Assembly (NCBI RefSeq): GCF_011045125.1
Contig: NZ_JAAKZF010000005.1
Location: 105,223-169,222 of the forward strand
Origin: Allomesorhizobium camelthorni
GTDB lineage: Bacteria > Pseudomonadota > Alphaproteobacteria > Rhizobiales > Rhizobiaceae
DNA: 64,000 nt
Reading direction: 5' to 3'
The translations under genes and the position numbers were made by a program. Below, one piece after another: positions 8,461 to 17,648 of this stretch; positions within the stretch are counted from its first letter, which is position 1, and each line of letters starts with the position of its first letter. The notes beneath the pieces are model-generated. The model made no database searches. It was not told the origin of the DNA and saw nothing but the letters and a program-made list of their open reading frames with translations.

Positions 8461-9477
8461 GTGGGTGTCGTTCTCAATCTCGAAAACGGGAAGCGCGGAT
8501 CAGCGTCGATCAAGGAACTGATCGGCCTCACTGCGGCCGATATGGGCAGGGTCAACGAGCTGATCCTGTCCAAGGCCGGCTCCGACGTCGAGATGATCCC
8601 CGAAATCGCCAACCACCTGATCTCGTCGGGCGGCAAGCGCCTGCGCCCGATGGTGACGCTCGCCGCCGCCCAGATGTTCGGCTATTCCGGCGACGGCCAT
8701 GTGAAGCTCGCGACCAGCGTCGAGTTCATGCACACGGCGACGCTTCTGCATGACGATGTCGTCGACGAAAGCGGCATGCGGCGCGGCAAGAAGACGGCGC
8801 GCATGATCTGGGGCAACCAGGCGAGCGTTCTGGTCGGCGATTTCCTGCTCGGCCAGGCGTTCCGCATGATGGTCGATGTCGGCTCGCTCGACGCACTGGA
8901 TATCCTGTCCACCGCCGCTTCGATCATCGCCGAGGGCGAGGTGATGCAGCTTGCCGCCGCCAAGAACCTCGAAACCACCGAGGACGAGCACTTTGCCGTG
9001 ATCAAGGCCAAGACCGCCGCGCTGTTTTCGGCGGCTGCCGAAGTCGGGCCGGTGATCGCCGCCGCCTCGCGCACCGACCGCGCCGCATTGCGCTCCTACG
9101 GCATGAATCTCGGCCTCGCCTTCCAGCTGATCGACGACGCGCTCGACTATGGCGGCAATTCCAAGGAACTGGGCAAGAATGTCGGCGACGATTTCCGGGA
9201 GGGCAAGGTGACCCTGCCGGTGATCCTGGCCTATCGCCGCGGCACGGCTGTAGAGCGCGAGTTCTGGAAGCGCGCCATCGAAACCGACGCGGCGGACGAC
9301 GCGGCGCTGGAAAAGGCGATCGGCTTGATGACGCGCCACGGCGCGATAGCCGACACGATCGGGCGTGCCCGCCATTTCGGCGAGATCGCCCGCGACGCGC
9401 TCGCCCCGCTCGACGCCACGCCGCAGAAGGCCGCACTGGTCGATGTGATCGACTTCTGCATCAGCCGCGTCGGTTGA
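8461..9477 (+). CDS. Polyprenyl diphosphate synthase (ubiquinone side chain)
   Basis: A trans-prenyltransferase of about 338 residues that elongates IPP onto allylic diphosphates to make the quinone tail. Both aspartate-rich motifs are present: DDVVD at residues 98-102 (FARM) and LIDDALDY at about 223-230 (SARM). GGKRLRPM binds the IPP phosphate. Chain length is probably C40-C50, decaprenyl being usual for this group. GTG at 8461 has GGGAG nine bases upstream; a GTG at 8452 is possible. The end product feeds ubiA at 20.6 kb. Confidence 0.93.
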   Translation: MGVVLNLENGKRGSASIKELIGLTAADMGRVNELILSKAGSDVEMIPEIANHLISSGGKRLRPMVTLAAAQMFGYSGDGHVKLATSVEFMHTATLLHDDVVDESGMRRGKKTARMIWGNQASVLVGDFLLGQAFRMMVDVGSLDALDILSTAASIIAEGEVMQLAAAKNLETTEDEHFAVIKAKTAALFSAAAEVGPVIAAASRTDRAALRSYGMNLGLAFQLIDDALDYGGNSKELGKNVGDDFREGKVTLPVILAYRRGTAVEREFWKRAIETDAADDAALEKAIGLMTRHGAIADTIGRARHFGEIARDALAPLDATPQKAALVDVIDFCISRVG

Positions 9478-9652
9478 AGGCGTCCGGCGGCATCCGGCAG
9501 AGCCACGTCCGATGTCATGGAGTTGCCAGAAAACCTCGTGACCGGATTGTGAAGCGCGCGGCATTGAATGGTGACCGTAAAAAGGCCATGCTTTTGCGCT
9601 TCACGATGTGACAAAGGTTCGCCAGGAAGGCGGCGTGGCGGGAAGGATAGTA

Positions 9653-11656
9653 ATGCGGCAACGACGTTTGAGCTGGCTTGCGGGTGTTTCTGCACTGGCG
9701 GGTTTGATGATTGCAGGGCTGCCGGCCGAGGCCAGGCAGACGGCTGAACCCGTTGAAATCGGCTCGTTTACCGGCGCTTACCTTGCCGCCCGCGTGGCCG
9801 AAGTCGACAACGACCTGGACAGCGCGATCGCCTATTACAAGCAGGCGCTGGCGTTCGACCCCCAAAACCAGCAGCTTCAGCAAAGCCTGATGCTTGCGCT
9901 GATCGCGCAGGGGCGATTCGACGAATCGCTGCCCTATGCCGAAAAGCTGAAGGCGGTTCCCGACATCGAGCGGTTCTCGCGCGTGGCGCTCGCCGTCGAC
10001 GCGTTCCGCAAGAAGGATTACACGGCTGCCGAGACCTGGCTGAAGCTCGCGGTCGAATCCGACCTCGACAGGCTGATCACCGCCGTCATGACGGCCTGGG
10101 CGAAATCCGGCGCCGGCGACAGCGCCGAGGCGCTTGCCACCCTCGACAAGGTCGAGGGCCCGGAATGGTACGCTCTGTTCAAGACCTATCACCGCGCGCT
10201 GATCGCCGAGACCGCCGGAATGACCGGCGAAGCTGAGAAAGCCTACCAGGCCGCGTTCGACAATGTCTCGGCCGGGGGCGCCGCGCCCGAAACCTGGATC
10301 CGCGTGGCCGAGGCTTATGCGGGATTCCTGGCCCAGCGCGGCGACAAGGACAAGGCGATCGAGGTGCTCGACAAGGCGGAGGAGTTCTCCACCGGCCGGG
10401 TGCCGCTGGTGGCGCTGCGCGAAAAGATCGAAAAGGGCCAGCCGGTCTCGCGGCTTGTCGCCGATCCGGCCGACGGCGCCAGCGAAATCCTGCTCAATCT
10501 CGGCGCCGCGCTCAATCGCGGCGGCGGCGAGCCCTTCGTGCGGCTCTATCTGCAATACGCGCTTGCGCTGAAACCCGACAGCGACATCGTGCTTCTGCAA
10601 CTCGCGGCGGTGGCCGAACAGCAGGATCAGGCGGAGGAAGCGATCGCGCTCTATGGGCGCATTCCCGCGGACTCGCCGATCAAGCGCGCCGCCGAACTGC
10701 AGCTTGGCCTGAACCTCGCCGATCTCGACCGGCACGACGAGGCGATCGTCCATTTGAAGGCGCTGCTCGACGCCAATCCCGACGACATGCGCGCCTATCT
10801 GGCGCTGGGCGGCGTCTATGCCTCCAAGGAGGACTACCGCTCCGCGGCTGAAGTCTACGACCGCGCCGTTGCCCGCCTGAAGGAGCCGGCAGAAGCCAAC
10901 TGGAACATCTTCTACCAGCGCGGCATCGCCTATGAGCGGCTGAAGGAATGGCCCAAGGCCGAGCCGAACTTCCGCAAGGCGCTGGAGCTTTTCCCGGACC
11001 AGCCCCAGGTCATGAACTATCTCGGCTATTCCTGGGTCGACATGAACATGAACCTGGAAGAAGGCCTGGACCTGATCCGCAAGGCCGTCGATCTGCGGCC
11101 GAGCGACGGCTACATCGTCGACTCGCTCGGCTGGGCCTATTACCGTCTTGGCCGCTTCGAGGAAGCGGTGGTCGAGCTCGAGCGCGCCGTGTCGCTGAAG
11201 CCGGACGATCCGGTGTTGAACGACCATCTCGGCGACGCGTACTGGCGGGTCGGGCGCAGACTGGAGGCCACCTTCCAGTGGAGCCATGCGCGCGACATGG
11301 AGCCGGAGCCCGACGTGCTGACCAGCGTGCAGAAGAAGCTCACCGCGGGCCTGCCGCCGGTGGAGGGCAAGACCGCGCAGGATGCGCCGCCGGTGAAGCC
11401 GGCGCCCGTCGAGGCCAAGCCCGCGCCCGCCGCCGACCCGGACAAGAAGAGCGAGGCGGCGCCGGTCGAGACGCTGGCCGCCACGCCCGCCGCCTACAAG
11501 GTGCTGCCGGGGCAGTCGCTATGGTCGATCGCCGACGACGTGCTCGGCAATGGCGGCCGCTACATCGAGATCCTCAATCTCAACCCGCAGCTGCGGGGCG
11601 ACCCGGGCCGGCTGGTGCCGGGCCAGGAACTGGTGCTGCCGGGACCGGCGAACTGA
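9653..11656 (+). CDS. Exported tetratricopeptide-repeat protein with C-terminal LysM domain
   Basis: A 667-residue protein. Residues 1-27 are a cleavable signal (basic RQRR, hydrophobic WLAGVSALAGLMIAG, then AEARQ). TPR units run from about residue 40 to 560 (for example SAIAYYKQALAFDPQNQQLQ). A Pro/Ala-rich linker leads to a LysM module beginning YKVLPGQSLWSIADDVLG, which should bind peptidoglycan. It probably scaffolds a periplasmic or envelope complex. ATG at 9653 is chosen because AGGA lies six bases upstream and the signal peptide then starts correctly. Confidence 0.88.
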   Translation: MRQRRLSWLAGVSALAGLMIAGLPAEARQTAEPVEIGSFTGAYLAARVAEVDNDLDSAIAYYKQALAFDPQNQQLQQSLMLALIAQGRFDESLPYAEKLKAVPDIERFSRVALAVDAFRKKDYTAAETWLKLAVESDLDRLITAVMTAWAKSGAGDSAEALATLDKVEGPEWYALFKTYHRALIAETAGMTGEAEKAYQAAFDNVSAGGAAPETWIRVAEAYAGFLAQRGDKDKAIEVLDKAEEFSTGRVPLVALREKIEKGQPVSRLVADPADGASEILLNLGAALNRGGGEPFVRLYLQYALALKPDSDIVLLQLAAVAEQQDQAEEAIALYGRIPADSPIKRAAELQLGLNLADLDRHDEAIVHLKALLDANPDDMRAYLALGGVYASKEDYRSAAEVYDRAVARLKEPAEANWNIFYQRGIAYERLKEWPKAEPNFRKALELFPDQPQVMNYLGYSWVDMNMNLEEGLDLIRKAVDLRPSDGYIVDSLGWAYYRLGRFEEAVVELERAVSLKPDDPVLNDHLGDAYWRVGRRLEATFQWSHARDMEPEPDVLTSVQKKLTAGLPPVEGKTAQDAPPVKPAPVEAKPAPAADPDKKSEAAPVETLAATPAAYKVLPGQSLWSIADDVLGNGGRYIEILNLNPQLRGDPGRLVPGQELVLPGPAN

Positions 11657-11672
11657 CGATTGGGGCTTTTGC

Positions 11673-11904
11673 GGTGCGTCCTTCGAGGCTCACCCGCGGA
11701 GAGTAGCGCCAATTTCCGATCGTTCGTGGGGGCTCGCACCTCAGGATGAGGACGGTTGGCGCACCCCTGAGCCTGAGCTGCGGCATCGAAAAGCGTGACA
11801 TAAAGTCCGGTTGGCGCCAGCGTCCCTCATCCTGAGGTGCGAGCCCCCTAAAGCGTCGCAAGGCGTGAAACGAAGTCCGGCGGGCGAGCCTCGAAGGACG
11901 CACC
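11673..11904. repeat. Nested inverted repeat filling the intergenic space before glyQ
   Basis: The outer arms are 11673-11691 (GGTGCGTCCTTCGAGGCTC) and its reverse complement at 11886-11904. The inner arms are 11728-11751 (GGGGGCTCGCACCTCAGGAT plus GAGG) and 11825-11848. The layout is an inverted pair of a dispersed palindromic unit of the kind abundant in rhizobial intergenic regions. It occupies nearly all of the 333-base gap between the TPR gene and glyQ; I see no gene there. Confidence 0.85.
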
Positions 11905-11989
11905 CGTGCCCACTCACCACCTGGGCTGACTTGACCGTCCTGATAGGCCGCACTAGAGCCTTGGCGGTTCCGATCACAGAGGCCCGCCC

Positions 11990-12928
11990 GTGACCTTGCC
12001 TGCCCACATGCATCCCAGCCGCTCGTTTCAGGGGCTGATCCTGACGCTCCACAATTACTGGGCCGATTATGGCTGCGTGGTGTTGCAGCCCTACGACATG
12101 GAGGTCGGCGCCGGCACCTTCCACCCGGCCACCACGCTGCGCGCGCTCGGCCCGAAACCGTGGCGCGCTGCCTATGTGCAGCCGTCGCGCCGGCCCAAGG
12201 ACGGTCGCTACGGCGAGAACCCGAACCGGCTGCAGCATTATTACCAATACCAGGTGATCCTGAAGCCGAACCCGCCGGACCTGCAGGAGCTCTATCTCGG
12301 CTCGCTGGCGGCCATCGGCATCGACCCGCTCACCCACGACATCCGCTTCGTCGAGGACGATTGGGAAAGCCCGACGCTCGGCGCCTGGGGGCTCGGCTGG
12401 GAATGTTGGTGCGACGGCATGGAAGTGTCGCAGTTCACCTATTTCCAGCAGGTCTGCGGCATCGAATGCGCGCCGGTGGCCGGCGAGCTCACCTACGGGC
12501 TGGAGCGGCTGGCCATGTATGTGCAGGGCGTCGACAATGTCTACGACCTTAACTTCAACGGCCGCGAGGGTGCGGATAAAGTCACTTATGGCGACGTCTT
12601 CCTGCAGGCCGAGCAGGAATATTCCAGGCACAATTTCGAACACGCCGACACGGCGATCCTGCTGCGGCATTTCGACGACGCCGAGGCGGAATGCCAGGCG
12701 TTGTTGAAGGCGGGGGCGCCAGCGGCAAACGACAATCTGGCGCTCCACCGCTTGGTCTTCCCCGCCTACGACCAGTGCATCAAGGCGAGCCACGTCTTCA
12801 ACCTGCTCGACGCGCGCGGCGTGATCTCGGTGACCGAACGGCAGAGCTATATTTTGAGGGTCCGCAATCTGGCCAAGGCGTGCGGCGAAGCGTTCCTGCA
12901 GACGGAGGCCGGCGGGCTGGCTGCCTGA
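11990..12928 (+). CDS. glyQ: Glycyl-tRNA synthetase alpha subunit
   Basis: The catalytic-side subunit of the heterotetrameric bacterial GlyRS that charges tRNA-Gly. The 312-residue sequence is highly conserved: [54 protein letters not shown] and the active-site region [18 protein letters not shown] at 11990 has AGAGG upstream; the ATG at 12008 (MHPSRSF) is a possible start. The beta subunit follows after a short gap holding one small reverse-strand gene. Confidence 0.97.
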   Translation: MTLPAHMHPSRSFQGLILTLHNYWADYGCVVLQPYDMEVGAGTFHPATTLRALGPKPWRAAYVQPSRRPKDGRYGENPNRLQHYYQYQVILKPNPPDLQELYLGSLAAIGIDPLTHDIRFVEDDWESPTLGAWGLGWECWCDGMEVSQFTYFQQVCGIECAPVAGELTYGLERLAMYVQGVDNVYDLNFNGREGADKVTYGDVFLQAEQEYSRHNFEHADTAILLRHFDDAEAECQALLKAGAPAANDNLALHRLVFPAYDQCIKASHVFNLLDARGVISVTERQSYILRVRNLAKACGEAFLQTEAGGLAA

Positions 12929-12929
12929 A

Positions 12930-13124
12930 TCAGGCGGCGGCCACCCCGGCCAGGGTAGTGCCGGCCACTGTGAACTCCGGAAACCTGATCTGGCTGGCGG
13001 AGCCCGCCATCGTCTGAAGCGCCTTGCGCACGCCGGGCATTCGCACCTCATCCGATCCGCCGAGACATGCCGCCAGGCAGGCGCTGAGCGCGAGAGACTG
13101 GAGAAGGGTCGAGGCTGTTTTCAT
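12930..13124 (-). CDS. Possible small lipoprotein between glyQ and glyS
   Basis: A 64-residue reading frame whose N terminus looks like a lipoprotein signal: MKTASTLLQSLALSACLAAC, with a lipobox-like LSAC or LAAC before the candidate lipidated Cys. The remainder (GVRKALQTMAGSASQIRFPE) has no recognisable domain. There is no strong ribosome site before the ATG, so this is a modest call. It is convergent with glyQ, with two bases between them. Confidence 0.5.
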   Translation of the reverse strand: MKTASTLLQSLALSACLAACLGGSDEVRMPGVRKALQTMAGSASQIRFPEFTVAGTTLAGVAAA

Positions 13125-13271
13125 GGTCGTTGTCCGAGACGTTCAGTGTCGATCGTTCTGTGTTCCGGGTCGGCGAAATGGTTCACACACAGGCCGCAGA
13201 TTTCCCGGTCTGAGCGTTGGTCGCTTCAGCGCAGCATTCGGTTCATGGAAATCTGCCCCAAGGACGAACGG

Positions 13272-13296
13272 GCCCGCCGCGCCCCGACAGGCGGGC
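13272..13296 (+). terminator. Possible intrinsic terminator upstream of glyS
   Basis: The stem GCCCGCC (13272-13278) pairs with GGCGGGC (13290-13296), followed by GGATGATTTTTG. The T-run is not immediately adjacent, so this is weak. It lies in the 258-base gap before glyS, in which I see nothing else. Confidence 0.3.
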
Positions 13297-13382
13297 GGAT
13301 GATTTTTGCGAAGCGCTGCGAAGGGTGACAGCGCGCGGCCGACTTGCTATGCCCGCGCGAACCTTTTCCTAGAGACCGAACG

Positions 13383-16097
13383 ATGCCCGATCTGCTGTTA
13401 GAATTACGATCCGAAGAAATTCCGGCCCGCATGCAGCGCAAGGCGGCCGGCGATCTCAGGAAGATGGTGACCGACGGTCTGGTCGAGGCCGGGCTGACCT
13501 ATGACGCCGCCCGCGAATATTTTACGCCGCGCCGGCTGACGCTAGACGTGCGCGGCCTGACCGCGCGCTCGAAGGATGTGCGCGAGGAGAAGAAGGGCCC
13601 GAGCACCAAGGCGCCGGAGCAGGCGATCGCCGGCTTCCTGCGCTCGGCGGGGCTCGACGACATCAGCCAGGCGCATGTGCATTCCGACCCGAAGAAGGGC
13701 GATTTCTACGTCGCGCATATCGTCAAGCCGGGCAGGGCGGCGGAGGAGATCATCGCCGAGCTGATCCCCGAGATCATCCGCGACTTCCCGTGGCCGAAAT
13801 CGATGCGCTGGGGCGCGGCGTCGGCAAAGCCCGGCTCGCTGCGCTGGGTGCGGCCGCTACAGTCGATCGTCTGCACCTTCGGCCCCGAGACCGAGGAGCC
13901 GGTGGTCGTCGATTTCGAGGTCGACGGCATCCGCGCCGGCAACGTCACCTACGGCCACCGTTTCCATGCGCCGGATGCGATCACGGTGCGCCGCTTCGCC
14001 GATTATGTGGCCAAGCTCGAGGCGGCGAAGGTCGTGCTCGACGCCGACCGCCGCAAGGAGATCATCCTTTCCGACGCGCGGAACCTTGCCTTCGCCAACG
14101 GGCTGGAGCTCATCGAGGACGAAGGACTGCTGGAGGAGGTGGCCGGGCTGGTCGAATGGCCGGTGGTGCTGATGGGCGAGTTCGAGCAGGAGTTCCTCGA
14201 CATCCCGGCCGAAGTGATCCGGCTGACGATCCGGGCCAATCAGAAGTGTTTCGTGACGCGCAGTCTTTCCTCCCCCCTTGCGGGGGAGATGCCCGGCAGG
14301 GCAGAGGGGGGCGCTGTCCCGCCAACATCTCAGCTTCCGGCCAGTTCTGACCGCCACGGTTCGCACTTTACGTTGCCCCCCTCTGTCCTTCCGGGCATCT
14401 CCCCCTCAAGGGGGGAGATCAGCCAACCGCCCCTCTCCAACCGCTTCATCCTCACCGCCAATATCGAGGCGAGTGACGGCGGCAAGGAGATCGCGTACGG
14501 CAATGGCAAGGTGGTGCGCGCCAGGCTTTCGGACGCGCTGTATTTCTGGAAGACCGACCAGTCGGACCTGCCCGACCTCGACCAACTGAATGCCTCCGCC
14601 GAAAAATTCGGGCTCGACCTCAAAAAGCCGCTCGACCAGCGCATGGCGCGGCTCGACCATCTCGGCGTGACCTTCCACGCCAAGCTCGGCACGCAAGGCG
14701 AGCGGGTGGAGCGCATCGCGCGGCTGGCCGAAGAGATTGCGCCGATCGTGGCGCGGAGCGTTGGCGATCAGCCAATCTCCCCCCTTGAGGGGGAGATGCC
14801 CGGCAGGGCAGAGGGGGGTCGGTTATCGGATAATCGCGACGGACCCCCCTCTGGGCTGCCGCCCATCTCCCCCTCAAGGGGGGAGATTGCACACCTCGCC
14901 CGCCGCGCTTCCGTTCTGGCCAAAGCCGACCTGACCACGGAAGTGGTGGGCGAGTTCCCCGAGCTGCAGGGCGCGATGGGCCGTAAATACGCGGCTCTCC
15001 AGAGCGAGCATCCGTCGGTAGCCGCCGCGATCGAGGAGCACTACAAGCCGCAGGGCCCGTCGGACCGCGTGCCGACCGACCCGGTTTCCGTTGCCGTGGC
15101 GCTGGCCGACAAGCTCGACATGCTGGTCGGTTTCTGGGCGATTGACGAGAAGCCGACTGGTTCGAAGGACCCGTATGCGCTTAGGAGGGCGGCGCTTGGG
15201 GTGATCCGGATCGTCGTGGAGAATGGAGTGCGCGTTAGGATTTTGGAACGAGCGGTCAATCCGCTTCGCTTTTCGCGAATACACGCCAATGTCGCGGAGC
15301 AGCGACAGCTAAGCCATTTAGAAGCGTCCCAAAATCCGAAGAGTACCATCCGACTGTTAGATCTTGCAGCTGAGGCTACAGAGATCGGCAATAGATTTCG
15401 ATTTGGCGCAAAAATCCAACGCGACGAATACCCTGTTCTTTCCGACCTCCTCTCCTTCTTCCACGATCGTCTGAAGGTCTATCTCCGCGATCAGGGTGCG
15501 CGGCACGATCTGATCGATGCCGTGCTGGCGGGTGGAGGAAGCGCGCCGGTAATCTCCCCCCTTGAGGGGGAGATGTCGGCTAAGCCGACAGAGGGGGGTC
15601 GGAACATCGTCGAGGCACCCCCCTCTGCCCTGCCGGGCATCTCCCCCTCAAGGGGGGAGATTGGCCAATCTTCAAACGACGACCTGCTCATGATCGTGCG
15701 CCGCGTCGAAGCCTTGTCCACCTTCCTCGAAACCGAGGACGGGAAAAACCTGCTGGCCGGGACCAAGCGCGCGGTAAACATTCTGTCGATCGAGAGCAAG
15801 AAGGGCACGCTCATCGCCGAGGCCGTCGATCCGGCGCTTTTGCGCGAGGATGCGGAAAAAGCGCTGTTCGCCGCGGTGAACCAGGCCGAGAGCCAGGCCG
15901 CCCAAGCGATTCAGAATGAAGACTTTTCCGCCGCCATGCGCGCGCTTAGCGCATTGCGTGAACCGGTTGATTCATTCTTTGAACGCGTTCTCGTGAATGA
16001 TGAGGATATCGCCATCCGCGCCAACCGGCTGGCGCTGCTCGCCCGCATCCGCGCGGCGACAGGTCAGGTCGCGGATTTCTCGAAAATCGCGGGGTAG
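13383..16097 (+). CDS. glyS: Glycyl-tRNA synthetase beta subunit carrying three in-frame palindromic insertions
   Basis: Partner of GlyQ, bearing tRNA-binding and HD-like domains. Starts [20 protein letters not shown] and contains [55 protein letters not shown] and [20 protein letters not shown]. It is 904 residues, well over the roughly 700-760 usual in rhizobia. The surplus lies at residues about 297-346, 464-502 and 723-760, each coded by an inverted pair of the repeat seen in ispE. A low-GC linker (about 615-686) is also atypical. The frame is intact throughout, so the protein is probably made. Confidence 0.95.
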   Translation: MPDLLLELRSEEIPARMQRKAAGDLRKMVTDGLVEAGLTYDAAREYFTPRRLTLDVRGLTARSKDVREEKKGPSTKAPEQAIAGFLRSAGLDDISQAHVHSDPKKGDFYVAHIVKPGRAAEEIIAELIPEIIRDFPWPKSMRWGAASAKPGSLRWVRPLQSIVCTFGPETEEPVVVDFEVDGIRAGNVTYGHRFHAPDAITVRRFADYVAKLEAAKVVLDADRRKEIILSDARNLAFANGLELIEDEGLLEEVAGLVEWPVVLMGEFEQEFLDIPAEVIRLTIRANQKCFVTRSLSSPLAGEMPGRAEGGAVPPTSQLPASSDRHGSHFTLPPSVLPGISPSRGEISQPPLSNRFILTANIEASDGGKEIAYGNGKVVRARLSDALYFWKTDQSDLPDLDQLNASAEKFGLDLKKPLDQRMARLDHLGVTFHAKLGTQGERVERIARLAEEIAPIVARSVGDQPISPLEGEMPGRAEGGRLSDNRDGPPSGLPPISPSRGEIAHLARRASVLAKADLTTEVVGEFPELQGAMGRKYAALQSEHPSVAAAIEEHYKPQGPSDRVPTDPVSVAVALADKLDMLVGFWAIDEKPTGSKDPYALRRAALGVIRIVVENGVRVRILERAVNPLRFSRIHANVAEQRQLSHLEASQNPKSTIRLLDLAAEATEIGNRFRFGAKIQRDEYPVLSDLLSFFHDRLKVYLRDQGARHDLIDAVLAGGGSAPVISPLEGEMSAKPTEGGRNIVEAPPSALPGISPSRGEIGQSSNDDLLMIVRRVEALSTFLETEDGKNLLAGTKRAVNILSIESKKGTLIAEAVDPALLREDAEKALFAAVNQAESQAAQAIQNEDFSAAMRALSALREPVDSFFERVLVNDEDIAIRANRLALLARIRAATGQVADFSKIAG
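14270..14419. repeat. In-frame palindromic insertion 1 in glyS
   Basis: Left arm about 14270-14312 and right arm 14375-14419 form an inverted pair around a spacer of about 62 bases. In the GlyS frame they read [14 protein letters not shown] and [15 protein letters not shown]. The host protein would normally run QKCFV directly towards NRFIL; the insertion separates them by about 60 residues. The internal stem is GCCC-GGCA-GGGC on the left and GTCC-TTCC-GGGC on the right. Confidence 0.95.
14774..14888. repeat. In-frame palindromic insertion 2 in glyS
   Basis: 46-bp arms at 14774-14819 and 14843-14888 form an inverted pair around a 23-base spacer. They encode [15 protein letters not shown] and [15 protein letters not shown]. 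The insertion falls between EEIAPIVA and [13 protein letters not shown], segments that are nearly contiguous in the family. The inner stem of the right arm is GGGC-TGCC-GCCC. Confidence 0.95.
15551..15662. repeat. In-frame palindromic insertion 3 in glyS
   Basis: Arms at 15551-15599 and 15617-15662 flank only 17 bases. The left arm is three bases longer because its mini-hairpin is GTCGGC-TAA-GCCGAC. They encode [16 protein letters not shown] and [15 protein letters not shown]. The insertion lies between LIDAVLA and [13 protein letters not shown], a surface loop before the C-terminal domain. Confidence 0.95.
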
Positions 16098-16099
16098 CC

Positions 16100-16576
16100 T
16101 CAGTAGGTAACCGGCGATTCCGGAGCCGGCGCGTCAGCCGGTTCCTTCTTGTGCGCGGCGGATTGCCGGCTTGGCGCCGGCAGCGCGTCGGCCGGTACCG
16201 AGGCCTGCACGGGCTGTGCGGGCATGGAGGCAGACGAAAACGCCGCGCCGGCGATGCCGCCGCGCAGCACCATCGGCGCAAAGCCGCGGCGCGGCTTTTT
16301 CGGCTTCTCGCCGACCGAGGCGACGTTTTCATAGGCGACATCGGGCGGGCCGAAGGCGAGGATGGAGCGGGTGACCATGCGGCGCTCGTTGGTCTCCACG
16401 GCGTCTTCCGGCATGTCCGGCGGGCCGGCCACGATCATGGACGGCCCGATCGGCCCCGTCATCGGCGCCAGCGCCACGATCGACGAGGCGTCAGCCGACC
16501 CCGCACAAGCCGTCGCAGCGCCAAGGACAAAAAGCTTCCAGAACGATCGCACCGGCATGCTCCATTGCATTTCCAC
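16100..16576 (-). CDS. Hypothetical exported protein
   Basis: A 158-residue protein with an N-terminal signal-like segment (SFWKLFVLGAATACAGSADA), then a Pro/Ala/Met-rich, low-complexity body (GPIGPSMIVAGPPDMPEDAV) and a disordered tail ending APAPESPVTY. No domain is recognised. Start codons at 16576, 16570 and 16558 are all possible; none has a clear ribosome site. It is convergent with glyS, two bases apart. Confidence 0.6.
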   Translation of the reverse strand: MEMQWSMPVRSFWKLFVLGAATACAGSADASSIVALAPMTGPIGPSMIVAGPPDMPEDAVETNERRMVTRSILAFGPPDVAYENVASVGEKPKKPRRGFAPMVLRGGIAGAAFSSASMPAQPVQASVPADALPAPSRQSAAHKKEPADAPAPESPVTY

Positions 16577-16643
16577 GCCGGTCCCTTATCAGTCCCGGGT
16601 TGATGCCGGCTTGAAGCGATGGACGGCATTTTAGCGATCGGGC

Positions 16644-17639
16644 ATGTCTAAAGGATTGCGGGAAGTGGCGGAAATTCGCAACGCGGCCGAGTCGATGGAC
16701 GAGGCGCTGGCCCTGCTCAAGGCCGGCGAGATCGTCGCGATCCCGACCGAAACCGTCTATGGGCTGGCCGGCGACGCGACCAATGGCGCTGCGGTGGCGA
16801 AGATATTCGAGGCCAAGGGCAGGCCGCGCTTCAACCCGCTGATCGCCCATGTCGCGACCATGGCGATGGCCGAGGAGATCGCTGAATTCGATCAGCTGTC
16901 GCGAAAGCTGGCGGAAAAATTCTGGCCGGGCCCGCTGACGCTTGTGCTGCCGCTGAAGCCCGGCGGCGCGATCCATCCGCTGGTCACGGCCGGGCTCGAT
17001 ACGATAGCGCTGAGGATGCCGCGCGGCTTCGGCGCCAGGCTGATCGAGCGCCTGGGCCGGCCGCTCGCTGCGCCCAGCGCCAATTCGTCGGGCAGGATCA
17101 GCCCCACCACCGCCGCCGCCGTGGCGGACGACCTCTGCGACAGGATCCGGCTGGTGGTCGACGGCGGGGCGACGTCGGTCGGGCTGGAATCGACCATCGT
17201 CAAGGTCGAGGACGGAAAGCTGCGGCTGCTGCGGCCGGGCGGCATAGCCGCTGGGGAACTCGAGGCGGCAGCGGGCGCGGCGCTGCTTCGCGGCGCGAAA
17301 AACGGCGTCGAGGCGCCGGGCATGCTGGCTTCGCATTATGCGCCGGGCGCTCTGGTGCGGATTAACGCGGAGGATGTGGCGGCCGGCGAGGCGCTGCTGG
17401 CATTCGGGCCGGAACGCGCCAGAAATGCGGAAGGCGCGGTTGCGGTGCTCAACCTTTCCGAGACCGGCGATCTGCGCGAGGCTGCGAGCAACCTTTTCTC
17501 GCATCTCCAGGCGCTCGACCGCAGCGGCGCGAAAATGATCGCGGTCGAGCCGATACCATATGAGGGGCTGGGCGAGGCGATCAACGACCGGCTGTCGCGC
17601 GCCGCGGCGCCGCGTGACAGCGGCGCTTCGTATAAATAG
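16644..17639 (+). CDS. tsaC: L-threonylcarbamoyladenylate synthase (Sua5/TsaC)
   Basis: Makes threonylcarbamoyl-AMP from Thr, bicarbonate and ATP for t6A37 modification of ANN-decoding tRNAs. The 331-residue protein is the long Sua5 form. A YrdC domain (EIVAIPTETVYGLAGDATN, FNPLIAHV, FWPGPLTLVLP, PSANSSGRISPT) is followed by a C-terminal Sua5 domain beginning after PGMLASHYAPGA. It starts at the ATG giving MSKGLREVAEI. The next gene begins nine bases after its stop, implying an operon. Confidence 0.95.
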   Translation: MSKGLREVAEIRNAAESMDEALALLKAGEIVAIPTETVYGLAGDATNGAAVAKIFEAKGRPRFNPLIAHVATMAMAEEIAEFDQLSRKLAEKFWPGPLTLVLPLKPGGAIHPLVTAGLDTIALRMPRGFGARLIERLGRPLAAPSANSSGRISPTTAAAVADDLCDRIRLVVDGGATSVGLESTIVKVEDGKLRLLRPGGIAAGELEAAAGAALLRGAKNGVEAPGMLASHYAPGALVRINAEDVAAGEALLAFGPERARNAEGAVAVLNLSETGDLREAASNLFSHLQALDRSGAKMIAVEPIPYEGLGEAINDRLSRAAAPRDSGASYK

Positions 17640-17648
17640 GAAACGGCC

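Noticed and set aside
9515..11287. A 590-codon reverse frame opposite the TPR/LysM gene
   Set aside because: The sense strand codes a signal peptide, TPRs and LysM; the reverse frame shows no domain.
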